DNA from: Euclidia mi
Taxonomy: Eukaryota; Arthropoda; Insecta; Lepidoptera; Erebidae
DNA: 64,000 bases
Assembly: GCA_944739405.2 (NCBI GenBank)
Contig: OX123205.2
Coordinates: forward strand, 39,886,475-39,950,474
Direction: 5' to 3'
Part shown: piece by piece, positions 30,516-41,646 of the stretch
Layout: every line of letters starts with the position of its first letter
Position numbering within the stretch: position 1 is the first letter of the stretch
Made by a program: the position numbers and the translations under genes
Notes under the pieces: model-generated
What the model saw: only the letters and a program-made list of their open reading frames with translations
What the model was told of the DNA's origin: nothing
Database searches by the model: none

Positions 30516-30799
30516 TATATTGACCATAATATACATATCATGACAGTGAGTAGTGGTCGCTTCATACATCGTTCAGATCGTGCGCGCCGTCTTACAAAGT
30601 TTTCGGCGCATCGAATATGTACATGATTAAAAAAATTGAAATTCAGGATTTTTAAGAGAATGTGCCTTGCAAATAATTATATCCTATGTGTTTTTCCTGG
30701 TTCTGAGGTACCCTCCCCCACCTATTTTTAGCCAAATCAGTTCAGCCGATCTTGAGTTATAAATAGTGTAACTAACACGAATTTCTTTTATAAATTTCC

Positions 30800-31095
30800 A
30801 CAGTCACCATTATCACTTTTGACATAAGGCACAGAGAATTTAACAGATTTTGGTTTTGCTAGAGTTGTGTACGAACCTCGGCAAACAAAACAATATTACA
30901 TAATTTTTTCACAAAGAACGGCTAATCATTAACATACATAATATATTAGAAAATAAATGGTCCGAGAATGGAGCCCCGTGGAACGCCCATTGCTACTGAC
31001 AAACCTAGAAGCCTACTCCCATTAACATCTACATACTGAATTCTATCTCTATGGTAGCTGGCAACAAGATTGAGTGCGGTATCTTCAAGACCATA
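30800..31095 (-). pseudogene. LINE family D RT fragment upstream of exon 1B
   Basis: The minus strand reads DRIQYVDVNGSRLLGLSVA and MGVPRGSILGP, followed by a degraded FADD region. Homologous to 10385-10720 and to 56060-56770. Confidence 0.7.
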
Positions 31096-31195
31096 AAGTT
31101 TCATTTTTCGTTAAAGTGTTAGGCTAAGCTGCTGGGGACAGCGTAAGCATACAGAGTTACAGACCATAACTTAGTCATGCAAGGCCGCTAAAGAC

Positions 31196-31377
31196 ATGTT
31201 CGCAAACATATCCAAGTTCATTTATAATGTGTATCGTTACAGCTCGAGGCCTGCAGCTGGTGAGAGCTTCCCGCTAGAGAGCAGCTCCGTCGCACCTGCG
31301 GTTGAGAGTCAGAAACACCATTACGCAAAGCTAAGAAGGGGATCGCCCGTCGGACCTACCGATGTTATAACTGATGG
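31196..31377 (+). CDS. Candidate coding exon 1, copy B
   Basis: 182 nt from ATG to GG|GTAAGT, the same frame and length as copies A and C. The peptide starts MFANISKFIYNVYRYSSRPA. An in-frame TAG lies seven codons upstream, supporting the ATG as start. The nearest exon 2 (32539) is 1.16 kb downstream, the most compact exon pair in the window. Relative to copy A, most differences change the amino acid, so selection is weak or absent. Confidence 0.55.
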
Positions 31378-32538
31378 GTAAGTCGCCATCTTATCCGTAA
31401 TAAGCTCTTCTCAGCTTATAGGTGCTATACATGTTTGCGACAGGTTGCGCGGTGTACGGTTTTGAAACGACCACTGAACTATATGGTATAAAATTTGCTG
31501 ATGGAGAATAAAAGTATTCATTATAATAAAATGTGTGTTTCGCGGCGCATCAATATCAGCATCAAAGTAAAACTATTGTATTGTGCGGGTTTGCCCGTAC
31601 ACCCGGTAGGTAACCAGTGAAAACCCCATTACAATTGGTTCAGCCATTACAGAGTATTACCCCGGACGAATTGAAAGACAGATCGGCAGACTAAATATCT
31701 GTTTTTATGACTTGGTAACGTACTACTAACTATAGCCAAATTGTCTTTCGGGATATATACCTACCACGTAAGGTACCTTTGTTTGCAGCATCCGATATTT
31801 CGGCACTGTTATAAGCGCCAGTACATCCGGTACCATGGCGCCTGCAACAGTGCCTCATTATCGGATACTCGACGCAAAGGTATCTGGAATATATCCTGAA
31901 AGACAATTCGGAACTAATATTAGTGACGACAAAAGTTTTAATTCATAGGAATTAATTAGTTTAGTAGAATTAATTAGTTATAGAACTAAAGACACTTGGA
32001 AAACCATGATCCGTGTCTCGGAAAATATGTTAGGTTAGGTAAAGTCCCAGTTGTCATGACAATCTTTGACAGCTGTTACGCGGAGGCAGTACTCTCAAAT
32101 AAACTGATACTAATCTAAACCATGGCATAGAGCATAGATATTTATATAGAGGCGCATTTCTTACGGGCGCTCTGTAGACAAACTTTCTGTGACTCAAATT
32201 GCCGCTTGGCGGCGTGGCAGTCGCGCTGTGACAGCTGTCTCTATGAGTGCAAGAGAGACGAACTGACGACACCCGCCAAAGAAATTGTGATTATTAAGAT
32301 TATTATTATTGACCATGGGTCATATTGCTATTCCTTTGGGGTGCGGACTTGCCATCAGCAGACGGCAGTTATGTATGTGGGATGAAAGGTAAAAGGCACA
32401 CAAAATTCGTTCTAGATGTTTCTTGTCCGAAAAACATACTGCGTTCCAAAATCAAAATAAAAGTTAGCCAGTAATACGTTTAGACATTTGAACTTCTCAA
32501 GTGTATTATTTAAATCCCACAACTATTATACTTTGCAG
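31378..32538 (+). other. Intron between exons 1B and 2B
   Basis: Donor GTAAGT at 31378, acceptor TTTGCAG ending at 32538. It contains a stretch shared with the intron after exon 1C (31609-31855 versus 57095-57337) and the GGCGCATTTCTTACGGGCGC segment shared with copy 1 (26501 on). No ORF. Confidence 0.5.
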
Positions 32539-32613
32539 GGCGGAGTTAGACGGCACGCCTATTGACCCGTCGGCGGACAATGGGGGCGAAGACCTCAACG
32601 CTGTATTGATCAG
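32539..32613 (+). CDS. Candidate internal exon 2, copy B
   Basis: 75 nt between CTTTGCAG and AG|GTGAAT. Joined to exon 1B it reads on in phase and ends GGEDLNAVLIR. Compared with copy A: TCC/TCG silent, GAC/GAA (D/E), ATG/TTG (M/L). A SINE lies only 28 nt downstream of the donor. Confidence 0.5.
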
Positions 32614-32641
32614 GTGAATAAACAAGTCTTTTGAACTTAAA

Positions 32642-32919
32642 GCGGTGGTAGCCCAGTGGTGTACGTAACGGACTGCCGTGACGATGGTCTCGGGTTCGAT
32701 CCCCAGGAACCCCGGGCACACACCTCTGACTTTTCGAAGTTATGTGTGTATTAAAAATGTTAATTATCGCTCGCTTAATAATGTGCCCGGTAGATGGCAA
32801 TAGGCTCGCCCCCTATTACATTGGGACCGAAACATATCTGGCGAAGTGTGGGTGTGTAATACACCTCTGCCTACCCCTTCGGGGATAAAAGGCGTGAAGA
32901 TATGTTATGATATGTTATG
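32642..32919 (+). mobile_element. tRNA-derived SINE with 12-bp TSD
   Basis: TTTGAACTTAAA at 32630-32641 and 32920-32931 flanks a 278-bp SINE: A box TAGCCCAGTGG, B box GGTTCGATCCCC, body with GGCAATAGGCTCGCCCCC, tail with repeated GATATGTTATG. Copy 1 of the duplication has the unoccupied site at 27228, so it landed after the duplication. Confidence 0.92.
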
Positions 32920-32939
32920 TTTGAACTTAAAAATCGTTT

Positions 32940-33335
32940 ATTTTTCGCGATATTGCACAGTTAAAGCTTTACAAAAATAATTATCAAAACTGTAACCCGA
33001 CCACGTAAAGGGGGTCTAAAAATGACTAAACAGGCAAATAGCTCGTTTACATAGATATAAATAATTCAGAAAAGTAGAAGTACAGAAATGCACAAGTTAA
33101 AGCCATGGTCGCACCGCCATGGTATTGCGATATAACTGCCAATATATCTATATTTTTAAATTTACCTCGTAAAGAATCTCTAGCAACTAACTTATTAATT
33201 GCACATAATATGGCCCTCCTTTGAATGACATAAATAGTCTGTTTATCACTAGCCGTACCCCATAATATTACACCGTAAATCATTTCGCTTTGAAAGTAGC
33301 TTAAATAAACTAGTCTGCGATCACCAACACTCACC
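32940..33335 (-). pseudogene. LINE family D RT C-terminal fragment (copy 2)
   Basis: An open minus-strand frame with GDRRLVYLSYFQSEMIYGV, ILWGTASDKQTIYVIQRRA and INKLVARDSLRGKFKNID, typical of the RT thumb/C-terminal region. Truncated at both ends. Confidence 0.75.
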
Positions 33336-33339
33336 TCAA

Positions 33340-34008
33340 ATGGTACACACGCCTACGCAAAGGCCCCCAGTTCCAGGTCGCCCCGCTATTCCTGGCCAAT
33401 ACGGCGGAGACGGTAACGGCGGGGCAGGGGTTGCGAAGAATCCCCGGGTTAAGATAGGCCGCCAACACCGACTGACCATGGCTACGTATAACGGACGCAC
33501 GCTACGGCTCGATAAACGTCTGGCACAACTAGAAGAGGAACTGAAGTACATAAGGTGGCATGTTTTGGGATTATACGAGGTCCGGAGAGAGGGGGAGGAT
33601 ACCGTTACCCTACATTCAGGCCATCTTATGTACTTCAGGAGGGAAGACCAGCCAAGGCGGCGTTGGGTTCCTGGTCCATAAGGTCCTCTCTAACAACGTT
33701 TTAGAAATCTCCAGTGTGTCGACAAGCGTAGCATACCTTGTGATCAGACTCACCAAGAGATATACTCTCAAAGTCGTCCAAGTGTATGCGCACCGACTTC
33801 GGTATACTCGGATGATGAAGTAGAGGAAATGTACGAAGAGATCTCCAGGGCCATACACAACACCCAAAAGGCCCACTTTAATGTTGTCATGCGGTCCCCC
33901 ATTCACCGCCAAAGTGGGAGTACATACTTGCGGCGAATCGGTAGTAGGACCACACGGATTTGGTAGGAGAAATCATACGGGGCAGATGCTGGTCAACTTA
34001 TTATATTA
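33340..34008 (+). pseudogene. RTE-clade LINE endonuclease, N-terminal part (copy 2)
   Basis: Same as 27684-28315 with one extra in-frame stretch. MATYNGRTLRLDKRLAQLEE and HVLGLYEVRREGEDTV are open to 33681. The continuation GGVGFLVHKVLSNNVLEISS is in another frame to 33823, so it is broken. It is cut at the same place as copy 1. Confidence 0.8.
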
Positions 34009-34009
34009 A

Positions 34010-34410
34010 GATGCGACAGTCATTATCTTAATTTCCTTAAATTTTGCCCTTAGAGTAATTTGTATATTTTGAGTAAATTGCACGAATAGCTCGCTTCTGC
34101 AGTACAAAAACAGTTTGAATGTCAGCTGCATTGCCCCATAATAAAATGCCATGTGACATTATCTGTGAAAATAACTTAAATATACTATTCTGGCTGTGTC
34201 TATATCTGCTAACTGACGAATCTTATTAACCGCGTACGCTGCAGAGCTAAGTCTATACGAAAACTTACTTATGTGGGCTCCACTGTAGCTTAGAAACTAA
34301 GGTTATGCCTTAGAAAACAGTGTTAATTATAAGATCCAACTCTTCTCCATTCATCCGTATAACGGTTTCAACTTGTTTTACATTTGGTGCCGAAAATCGA
34401 ATAGATTTTG
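34010..34410 (-). pseudogene. LINE family D RT/thumb fragment (copy 2)
   Basis: Duplicate of 28330-28720; minus-strand VETVIRMNGEELDLI and LSSAAYAVNKIRQLADIDTA. Confidence 0.65.
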
Positions 34411-34419
34411 TTTATCTTC

Positions 34420-34685
34420 ATACATAACTTCACGCCTTTTATCCCCGAAGGGGTAGGCAGATGTGTATTACACACCCACTTTTCGCCAGTTATGTTTCGG
34501 TCCCAATGTAATGCGAGCCTATTGCCATCTTCCGGGCACATTATTAAGCGAGCGATAATTATTAACATTATTAATACACACATAACTTCGAAAAGTCAGA
34601 GGTGTGTGGCCGGGGTACCTGGGGATCGAACCCGAGACCATCGTCTCGCCAGTTCGTTACGTACACCACTGGGCTATCGCCTACT
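34420..34685 (-). mobile_element. tRNA-derived SINE (copy 2)
   Basis: Duplicate of the SINE at 28730, flanked by TTTATCTTC at 34411-34419 and 34686-34694. It keeps the segment TTAATAATGTTAATAATT missing in copy 1 and the TATCCCCGAAGGGGTAGGC stem region. Confidence 0.8.
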
Positions 34686-34699
34686 TTTATCTTCCATAA

Positions 34700-35050
34700 G
34701 TAAATTATTAGCACTATACCAATTAAATTGGTGTTAAGTGGGAGATGTACGGCAACGGCTCTAGCGGATGTGGTGGGTAATATTATCAAAGCGCGGGACA
34801 GAGGGGAAGGTACTATACTGGCATTATTGGATTACTTTCGTGCTTTTTACGCCATAAATGTTCCCCTGTTACTTTCAAAATTAAAATGTTTGGTTTTAGT
34901 GAAAGTGCAGTCAAATGTTTGACAAAGAGATTGCAGTACGTCCAGATACAGAAGGAAGATGGTACTTCAATATCATCCCCTCCCTAATCTGTATCCTGAG
35001 GAATTCCACAAGGATCCACCCTTGGACATTTGGTGTTCATCATATAATAA
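34700..35050 (+). pseudogene. LINE RT fragment (copy 2)
   Basis: Duplicate of 28990-29330, with TILALLDYFRAFYAINVPLL and a shifted-frame GIPQGSTLGP block, ending in (TAA)n. Confidence 0.7.
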
Positions 35051-35520
35051 TAATAATAATAATAAAACCGCAGAGCAGCTTTGTGGCGAGCTGAATGTGT
35101 TTGGCGACACTTCGGTCCCGAATGCTTCAGAGAGTCGGTCAGGGCCTCATCTCCGGCTTGCCTTTGTTGGCTGGTTGGAGTGGCTTTCTAAGAGCGCCCG
35201 CAGGACCCTCGACTCTGGCTTGCCTTAGTTGGCCGGCCAGAGGGAAGTCGCAAGAGCTATTTGCTTGGGGGTGGAAGTGTCATTGTCAAGGGCGTAACTT
35301 CGGGTCACGAGACCCGCGATGGCGAAACCGGTGCCGCACCGCTCGACACCCCTAGCCACTCACACCGGTGTTGCCCTCTTGTTGCCTTTATGGTAGAGTT
35401 TGTTTGCCTTGGCGGCTATTTAGAGAGGACCCATCCAGTGAGTTGGCGAGTCACCGTCTGCCCCTTTTCGACGTACTATAAGAGTACTTAGGGCAGACGC
35501 CGTTGTTTATCCATAGTGTT
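35051..35520 (+). mobile_element. (TAA)n-anchored GC-rich transposon segment (copy 2)
   Basis: Duplicate of 29331-29800 with only scattered substitutions. No protein domain recognised. Confidence 0.45.
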
Positions 35521-36210
35521 CACGTATTATTCATCAAACACCCACCCCAAAAGCCCAGAAATATTAGTATCCATAAAAGTAGCAATAGTACTACAACTGC
35601 TGCGGCTAATCCGTGGCTGTACTTCATAGTGCTGCTATGGAGGCTCCTCAGTAGGTGTCCCATCACATTCTAGATTAAAACTCTCAAAGGGCCTCTGCGC
35701 GTTGGACCTACATATGTCTCCGTGTACGCCTGCCAAAGGCCCGTGTACTTTTTTAACACCATATGTTAGAAAAGTATGCGTGTTAGAGAAACACATAATA
35801 ATAAAATTCATTTATTTCCTCATCACAAAGTATCCTTATGCTAAGTCCTTAACACTAATGTGGGCATCCCCTATTTCACATTATTTATATTTATCTACTC
35901 AACACACATATTTACAACATTTAAATAATACCTATTTATATTTATTATAATTCCTTTATGTTATATATGTACACATACTAAACAAACAAACATGTAAATC
36001 AACATTATGTATTTACATACAAACAGTACACATTACAAATACACTACACATAAACTATAATCCGGCAATGTCGGATGACGCGGTGTACGGTGCAATGGAA
36101 CCGAGCATAAGCAATAGGCCGCTTTATTTATCAAAGCTCGGTCACTACTGCATCCGGTAGTTCAATAGATCGTTAACCCATTACTTGAAAAAAACAGTCT
36201 TCCGTAATAC

Positions 36211-36426
36211 CACGGTAATAATATCTAACAGTATTGTAACTCCATACAAACGCACGAAACTCGAGTTATACCTACGCGCCTCGAGCAGAGTACCCATTAG
36301 ACTGTGCGGACTGTGCCTACAGTACCCGCAGCCGCTATCGTGCCGCAGCTCGCATGCAGCGCGTCTGGTAGGTATATAACTCACGAAGACGGGCGAGTTA
36401 CAATACTGTTAGATTATATTACCATG
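36211..36426. mobile_element. 216-bp MITE with 7-bp TSD
   Basis: CACGGTAATAATATCTAACA at 36211 is inverted at 36426 (CATGGTAATATAATCTAACA); pairing continues through GTATTGTAACTC, about 32 bp in all. GTAATAC is duplicated at 36204-36210 and 36427-36433. The 7-bp TSD and CA...TG ends parallel the large element at 14927. Confidence 0.8.
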
Positions 36427-36433
36427 GTAATAC

Positions 36434-37130
36434 GTTCGACGCGAAGCGCATGTCACCTGCCGCTAATTTATTGTGCCCCTACCGCGCATATTTTATAATT
36501 GTAAAATTAATTTTCTTTATTTCTTTACTTTCGTGCCTACTTTTCCTTCCTGAACTTCATGTGTATTGTGAACGTTATTGTGTACTTTACGTATCTTGTG
36601 TGTGTGACACTAAACTTTCTTCTGTGTAGCGTATAAACTAGTGACTTTCATTGGTGTCAAACCCCTGGACTAAAAAGGTACGTCTAAAGACTTTGTATAC
36701 CACACCACTCGATACAAGTACCACACATACTGCCACACTAATGACAAGTTTACATAATCTTGTGAGAGGCTGGTGCCTGACGTAGGCATGTGCAACAATA
36801 CAGCCTGTATTACAGGTCACCAGTGCCCTCCGTAGTTATTTCACCGGTAGTACTAGACGTTCCGTGCATAGGTATAGGAAATGGTAGGCAATATTGGAGT
36901 ACGGGTTAACCTAAGAAAAAAAAAATATATGTAAAAAATTTAACTTACACATAATTTGTTATAATATAAGACAGGTTACGGATGTACCGGAAACCTTAGT
37001 ACATTGTTAACTACAGATAATTATGAGTGTGTGTGTGTAATGTGTATTGAGAGTAAGTGCGTTGTGTTGGGGTGTGTAAGTGTGTAGTGAGCGACAAATT
37101 ATTTGCAACACGAGACATTGTTGGGATATT
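36434..37130. other. No gene seen
   Basis: AT-rich sequence with GTGTGTGTGT and poly-A patches. No supported ORF or repeat boundary. Confidence 0.5.
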
Positions 37131-37175
37131 ATAGGCAGTTGAGTACTTGAAAACTATTTTAGCAATGATTTATTA

Positions 37176-37847
37176 TTATTTGGGTAAAGTTAATAGGTGC
37201 TCCACAGATTCATAATCAAGACTTTTAAGATATTGCGATACCACAGCTTTGCACTTTGTTTTAAGAGTAGGATAGAAGTTTATTATGTGGTTTAATTTAT
37301 TATAAAGGTACGGTCCGTTAAAGCAGAAAAAGTTACTCGAGATAGCTGTCCTCCATTTCTGTTTTTCACATACATTGCCTTTTCGGCGCTTATTTCTTAA
37401 TAGGTTCAGATTGTATTGGAGCATTGCATGTCGGCAACCTGAAGAATAAATGTCTGTCTGACTGTGAGAATATCCCTTTTCTTGTACAGGTCCACAGTGG
37501 GAAAACGATAAGGAAGATCAGCACCAACTTTAAGGATTGCACGTTGGGCCCGCTCGACCTCTATGAGGTGCGATTTAGCAGCGCCACCCCAGGATCAGCA
37601 ATAACTGATCAGAGAGTGGGCTAAAGCATAGTACACCATCTTGATCGTGTTTAAATTGGCAGAGTTTCTTAACTTTTTAAAAATATAAATTAATTTACAC
37701 AATCTTGTTACCAAAGCGGTTATATGCGGTTTAAAAGAGAGAGTTTGATCTACAACAATACCGAGGTATTTTATAGAGTCAGTTCGCTTAATGATAGGGC
37801 AGGTGCAGTCAGATTGGTCTAGTTGGCACTGATGAGCTGTGATAGTT
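37176..37847 (-). pseudogene. Host LINE RT thumb and C terminus
   Basis: After the insertion the minus strand continues AHQCQLDQSD, SIKYLGIVVDQTLSFKPHIT, LRNSANLNTIKMVYYALAHS, then LLRNKRRKGN, FNGPYLYNKL and KAVVSQYLKSLDYESVEHLL to a stop at 37176. Parts are in different frames. Confidence 0.75.
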
Positions 37848-37944
37848 TTTTTTTTTTTTTTTTTTTTTTCTCTTTATTTATTTTAAAGGAACGGTTAACA
37901 AAATGTTATGTAGGTTCCATCGTAACCTAATCTTATTACTAACA

Positions 37945-40900
37945 TCAAATAGTTACTAGAGAGTAAACCATCATCGCTTCCGCTGACATTGGTGATGACA
38001 AAATAATATTATATGTACCTATATCTAGCTTATTTATTTTTAAATTTATTATTAAAGAACTCCTCTCAGACTCGTTCCGGGCGCATTCCACCAGAAGGTG
38101 ATATAAATCTTCAATTTTATTGCAGACTAAGCAGTTAGGAGACTCTACTTTTTTCATCAAAAAAGCAAAAGACTTCAGTGGCATGTGTCCAGAACGTAGT
38201 CTGAAAGCAGTAACCAAAATTCGCCGGCTAACCATAAAATTACTAAACCATGGCAAAGGGGGAGGCTCACTTTGAATAGTTTTATACCATAGCCCTTTAG
38301 ATTTTGATATCTCGTTAAAATATGATTTCCATTCTTCATTACAATAATTTTTAAACTTTGAAAGAATTTCGGTATAATATGGCAAAATAAATATTTGAAC
38401 ACCTGACGTAACAGCTATGTTAGCTAGTCTGTCAGCCTCCTCATTACCTCGCAGACCAATATGCGACGGGACCCACTGTAACACTAGATTAACACCATTT
38501 AAAAGTAAAGTTTGTATTTTACTTAATGCGGCAAAGGCTATCGGCACACCTCTGTGTCCAGAGGCGCACCGAGCCAAATGCTGGAGCGCACTCTTACTAT
38601 CAGTAAATATCACTATCTTAGAGTGTTGAATAGTTGAAATGTAGGACAACGCTTCAGAGATTGCTAATAGCTCTGCCGTCATTATAGACACTTCAGATAC
38701 TATACTAAAACACGCACCTGTCTTAGTTAGTGGATCATAAAAGGCGGCCCCGGCCTTGGAGCTCTTTGAACCATCAGTAAACAATTTGTACCATCCTTTA
38801 TATGTTTCTAGTAATTCATGTGATATAAGACATCTTAAATAGCGCGTTTCATAAGTTTGTTTTGGCATGTTTACACTTTGTAGATTAGTTTGGATCGCAT
38901 TTTTAATTGAAATATTACTACACCAGAGATTTAATTTATACATGTCTAAGGGGTTAGATGAATAGATTTTTTCTTCCTGAATTATATTATAAGTATCCAT
39001 TAAAACAGGTGTCTTTTTATTTGACCAGTATCTGTGATTCTTAAGAGCTCCAAGGTCCGATAGACACTTAACCGTCTTACACTTAGTCCACGATTTAGCC
39101 TTGAGGCAAAACTTAAATGCTAAATATTTACGTCTTATATGTAACGGGGGTAGACAACATTCGCTTTCCATCACATGTATAGGTGTGGTTTTAATGAATC
39201 CACCAATAACTCTCATTGCCTGGTTTTGAATTTTGTCTAATTTATATAACCTAGACTTAATACTACTATCGTAGAATACACAACCGTAATCTAGTCGGCT
39301 CCTTATCAAAGAGATGTATAAATGTCTTAGATGTATAGGATGCAAACCCCAGCAAGAATTTGCTAGTACTTTTAAGATATTTAACATGTTCTGACACTTT
39401 TCCTCCAGTTCATTTATATGTTTGCCCCATCGAAGCGAGCGGTCCAACCATACGCCCAGATACCTGATGTTCTCAGTTGCTGCTAAGGGAATATTATTTA
39501 GACATAATTGTACGTGTTGCCTTCTATATCCTCTGCTAAACAAACAAAACTGTGATTTGGACGTGGACAATTCTAAGCCCATACTAGACAATAACTTCAC
39601 AATATTATTTAAAGAGGTTTGCAAATGTTGCACACTTTCATCTATAGTTTTTAGACTGGCAAAGATAACAAAATCGTCGGCATACTGACATATTTTAACC
39701 ATATTAGAAATTTTATTACAAATTTCAAATGTCACAATATTAAAGAGCAGAGGAGAGATCGGATCTCCCTGTGCTAATCCTCTAGTACTCCATCTCACGA
39801 TATCACTTTTGCTCTCCGTGTCACCTTTGATGATTAAGTGTCTTTGCCTAAGAAATTCCCACAAATAATTACAAAAACGACCACCCACTTTTAAGTCATC
39901 CAAAGTTTTAACTACATTATCTATCAAAGCATTGTTGTAAGCATTCTCAATGTCTAAGAAACATGCCAGAGTCGATATGTTTTTTGTAAACCCTACTTGA
40001 ATATATGAGATCAGCTGAGCGAGTGAATCCAAGCACGATCGTCCTCTCCGAAAGCCTGTAGTGCTAGGGGGTAAAAGCTTATTATGTTCAACGAACCACT
40101 CTATACGTTTAGCTAACATCAAGTGAAAGATCTTACATAAACAAGAAATAAGCGAGATTGGTCTTAATTTTGAATTATCTGCTAATTTAGGTATTGCAAT
40201 TACTTTAATATTACGCCATTCATCAGGAACACAACCAGAGGTAAAAATATTATTATATATCTGTAGCAAGAATATTTTGGCCACAGTGGGCAGATTGAAA
40301 ATCATTGAGTACGTAATATTATCGATTCCCGGCGCGGAGTCTTTCCTTTTGATACAAGCCTCTAGTTCTTGTAAGGTAAACTCTGACTCTAATAGCACAT
40401 TGTTTGAGATAAACAGAGGTTTAGAGCATTGAACTGAATCGGGGGTCAAACTATTTAACAACTCTATTCTTTTATTCCACGGAACATAATGATTGTGTTG
40501 TTTATATCCCTGAATCCACTTCATTTTGCGCCACATCACCGATGAAGTTACAGTGCCATCTACTGAGGAACAAAATGTTTGCCAGCAATTTGTTTTAGCT
40601 CTACGAATTTCTTGTTTAGCCTTTAACGCTTTATTTTCTAGCTCTGCTAGGTTTACCGGTGTAGGGTTACGTCTGAATGTCCGCAATGCAAGTCTCCTTT
40701 CTGCTACAAGTTTTGAAAGATATGGGGTCCAATATGGCTTTGGTTTAAAATTATTATCTGGATTCATACAATTTTTAATTAATGGTATGTTCTTCTCAAC
40801 AGATTTATTGATAGTTGAAATAAAGGTCCTATACATTTGCGAAATATCATGTGAGCTGTGGGGATCGATATCAGAAAATAACTGCTCTATGTCATTAGAA

Positions 40901-41646
40901 TATGCTAACCAGTTTGCTTTTTTAAAGTTACGTTTGTTGTTAGTGGAATCACTTATAGCTTGGTAATTCATTTTAATTTTAATCATTAAATGGTCACTGC
41001 CCAAGTTGTCACTTAATACTTGCCACCTAAAATGAACTGCAATATCGGAAGAAGCAAAAGTGATATCTGGAGATGACTGTTGTAGAACATTATTCACGTA
41101 TCTCACCCGCGTGGCGCTGCCGTCATTAACGGGAATGTATCCGTATTCTAACGCTGAGTCCATAATTTGCTTGCCTCTTACATCTGTCTTATAGGACCAA
41201 TTAGAGTGATGCCCATTGAAGTCGCCGGCTACAAGTGTTTTGTTAGGACACAGCGAAAACAACTCATCCCAATGGTTTTGTCTAGTTTGTATAGAAGACG
41301 GGCAGTAAACTGAAATTATATTTTCTAAGCGTTTACAATTGTATATTTTAATATGTAACATCTCGATGCCAGTATTGCTAATGTTTGATAATTTACATTC
41401 TGCTTTTAACGAGTTATGTATGACAATCGCTACGCCCCCATACCCATCCATTCGGTCTTTTCTATATATTTTATACTGGGATATGTTTAAAAAACTATCT
41501 TGCTCTAACCATGTCTCACAGATGATTGCAATATGTATTTGTTCTTTATATAAAATTGACTCAAATTCGATAATTTTAGGTCTTATACTTTGCGAATTCC
41601 ATTGCATTATGTTGATAGTGGCATCTTTTACTTTGTTAGGAGCCAT
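37945..41646 (-). CDS. ORF2: endonuclease, reverse transcriptase, RNase H
   Basis: 1233 codons with no break. Endonuclease, residues 1-225: WNSQS (N17), CETWLE (E44), AGDFNGHHSN (D142/N144), SDH (217-219). RT, about 475-740: RPISLISCLCKIFH, ACFLDIENAYNN (D565), GLAQGDPISPLLF, QYADDFVIF (YADD 655-658), RYLGVWLDRSLRW. RNase H, about 952-1082: FTDGSKSS (D958), TAELLAISEA (E992), FTDSKSA (D1016), NEEADRLAN (D1072). C-terminal zinc-like CLVC...H...C at 1172-1188. All catalytic residues are present. The start ATG lies inside the ORF1 end (ATGGCTCCTAA), so translation probably follows termination-reinitiation. Confidence 0.95.
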   Translation of the reverse strand: MAPNKVKDATINIMQWNSQSIRPKIIEFESILYKEQIHIAIICETWLEQDSFLNISQYKIYRKDRMDGYGGVAIVIHNSLKAECKLSNISNTGIEMLHIKIYNCKRLENIISVYCPSSIQTRQNHWDELFSLCPNKTLVAGDFNGHHSNWSYKTDVRGKQIMDSALEYGYIPVNDGSATRVRYVNNVLQQSSPDITFASSDIAVHFRWQVLSDNLGSDHLMIKIKMNYQAISDSTNNKRNFKKANWLAYSNDIEQLFSDIDPHSSHDISQMYRTFISTINKSVEKNIPLIKNCMNPDNNFKPKPYWTPYLSKLVAERRLALRTFRRNPTPVNLAELENKALKAKQEIRRAKTNCWQTFCSSVDGTVTSSVMWRKMKWIQGYKQHNHYVPWNKRIELLNSLTPDSVQCSKPLFISNNVLLESEFTLQELEACIKRKDSAPGIDNITYSMIFNLPTVAKIFLLQIYNNIFTSGCVPDEWRNIKVIAIPKLADNSKLRPISLISCLCKIFHLMLAKRIEWFVEHNKLLPPSTTGFRRGRSCLDSLAQLISYIQVGFTKNISTLACFLDIENAYNNALIDNVVKTLDDLKVGGRFCNYLWEFLRQRHLIIKGDTESKSDIVRWSTRGLAQGDPISPLLFNIVTFEICNKISNMVKICQYADDFVIFASLKTIDESVQHLQTSLNNIVKLLSSMGLELSTSKSQFCLFSRGYRRQHVQLCLNNIPLAATENIRYLGVWLDRSLRWGKHINELEEKCQNMLNILKVLANSCWGLHPIHLRHLYISLIRSRLDYGCVFYDSSIKSRLYKLDKIQNQAMRVIGGFIKTTPIHVMESECCLPPLHIRRKYLAFKFCLKAKSWTKCKTVKCLSDLGALKNHRYWSNKKTPVLMDTYNIIQEEKIYSSNPLDMYKLNLWCSNISIKNAIQTNLQSVNMPKQTYETRYLRCLISHELLETYKGWYKLFTDGSKSSKAGAAFYDPLTKTGACFSIVSEVSIMTAELLAISEALSYISTIQHSKIVIFTDSKSALQHLARCASGHRGVPIAFAALSKIQTLLLNGVNLVLQWVPSHIGLRGNEEADRLANIAVTSGVQIFILPYYTEILSKFKNYCNEEWKSYFNEISKSKGLWYKTIQSEPPPLPWFSNFMVSRRILVTAFRLRSGHMPLKSFAFLMKKVESPNCLVCNKIEDLYHLLVECARNESERSSLIINLKINKLDIGTYNIILSSPMSAEAMMVYSLVTI

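Larger units (their letters stand above)
32099..36132. repeat. Segmental duplication, copy 2
   Basis: Second copy of 26501-30418, offset by about 5.4-5.7 kb and collinear throughout. It carries a SINE (32642-32919) absent from copy 1, and lacks the two hairpins found there. Confidence 0.9.

Noticed and set aside
40526..40966. 146-codon + strand ORF, and 42840-43253 (137 codons)
   Set aside because: Both are antisense shadows of the intact I-group ORF2 and ORF1.
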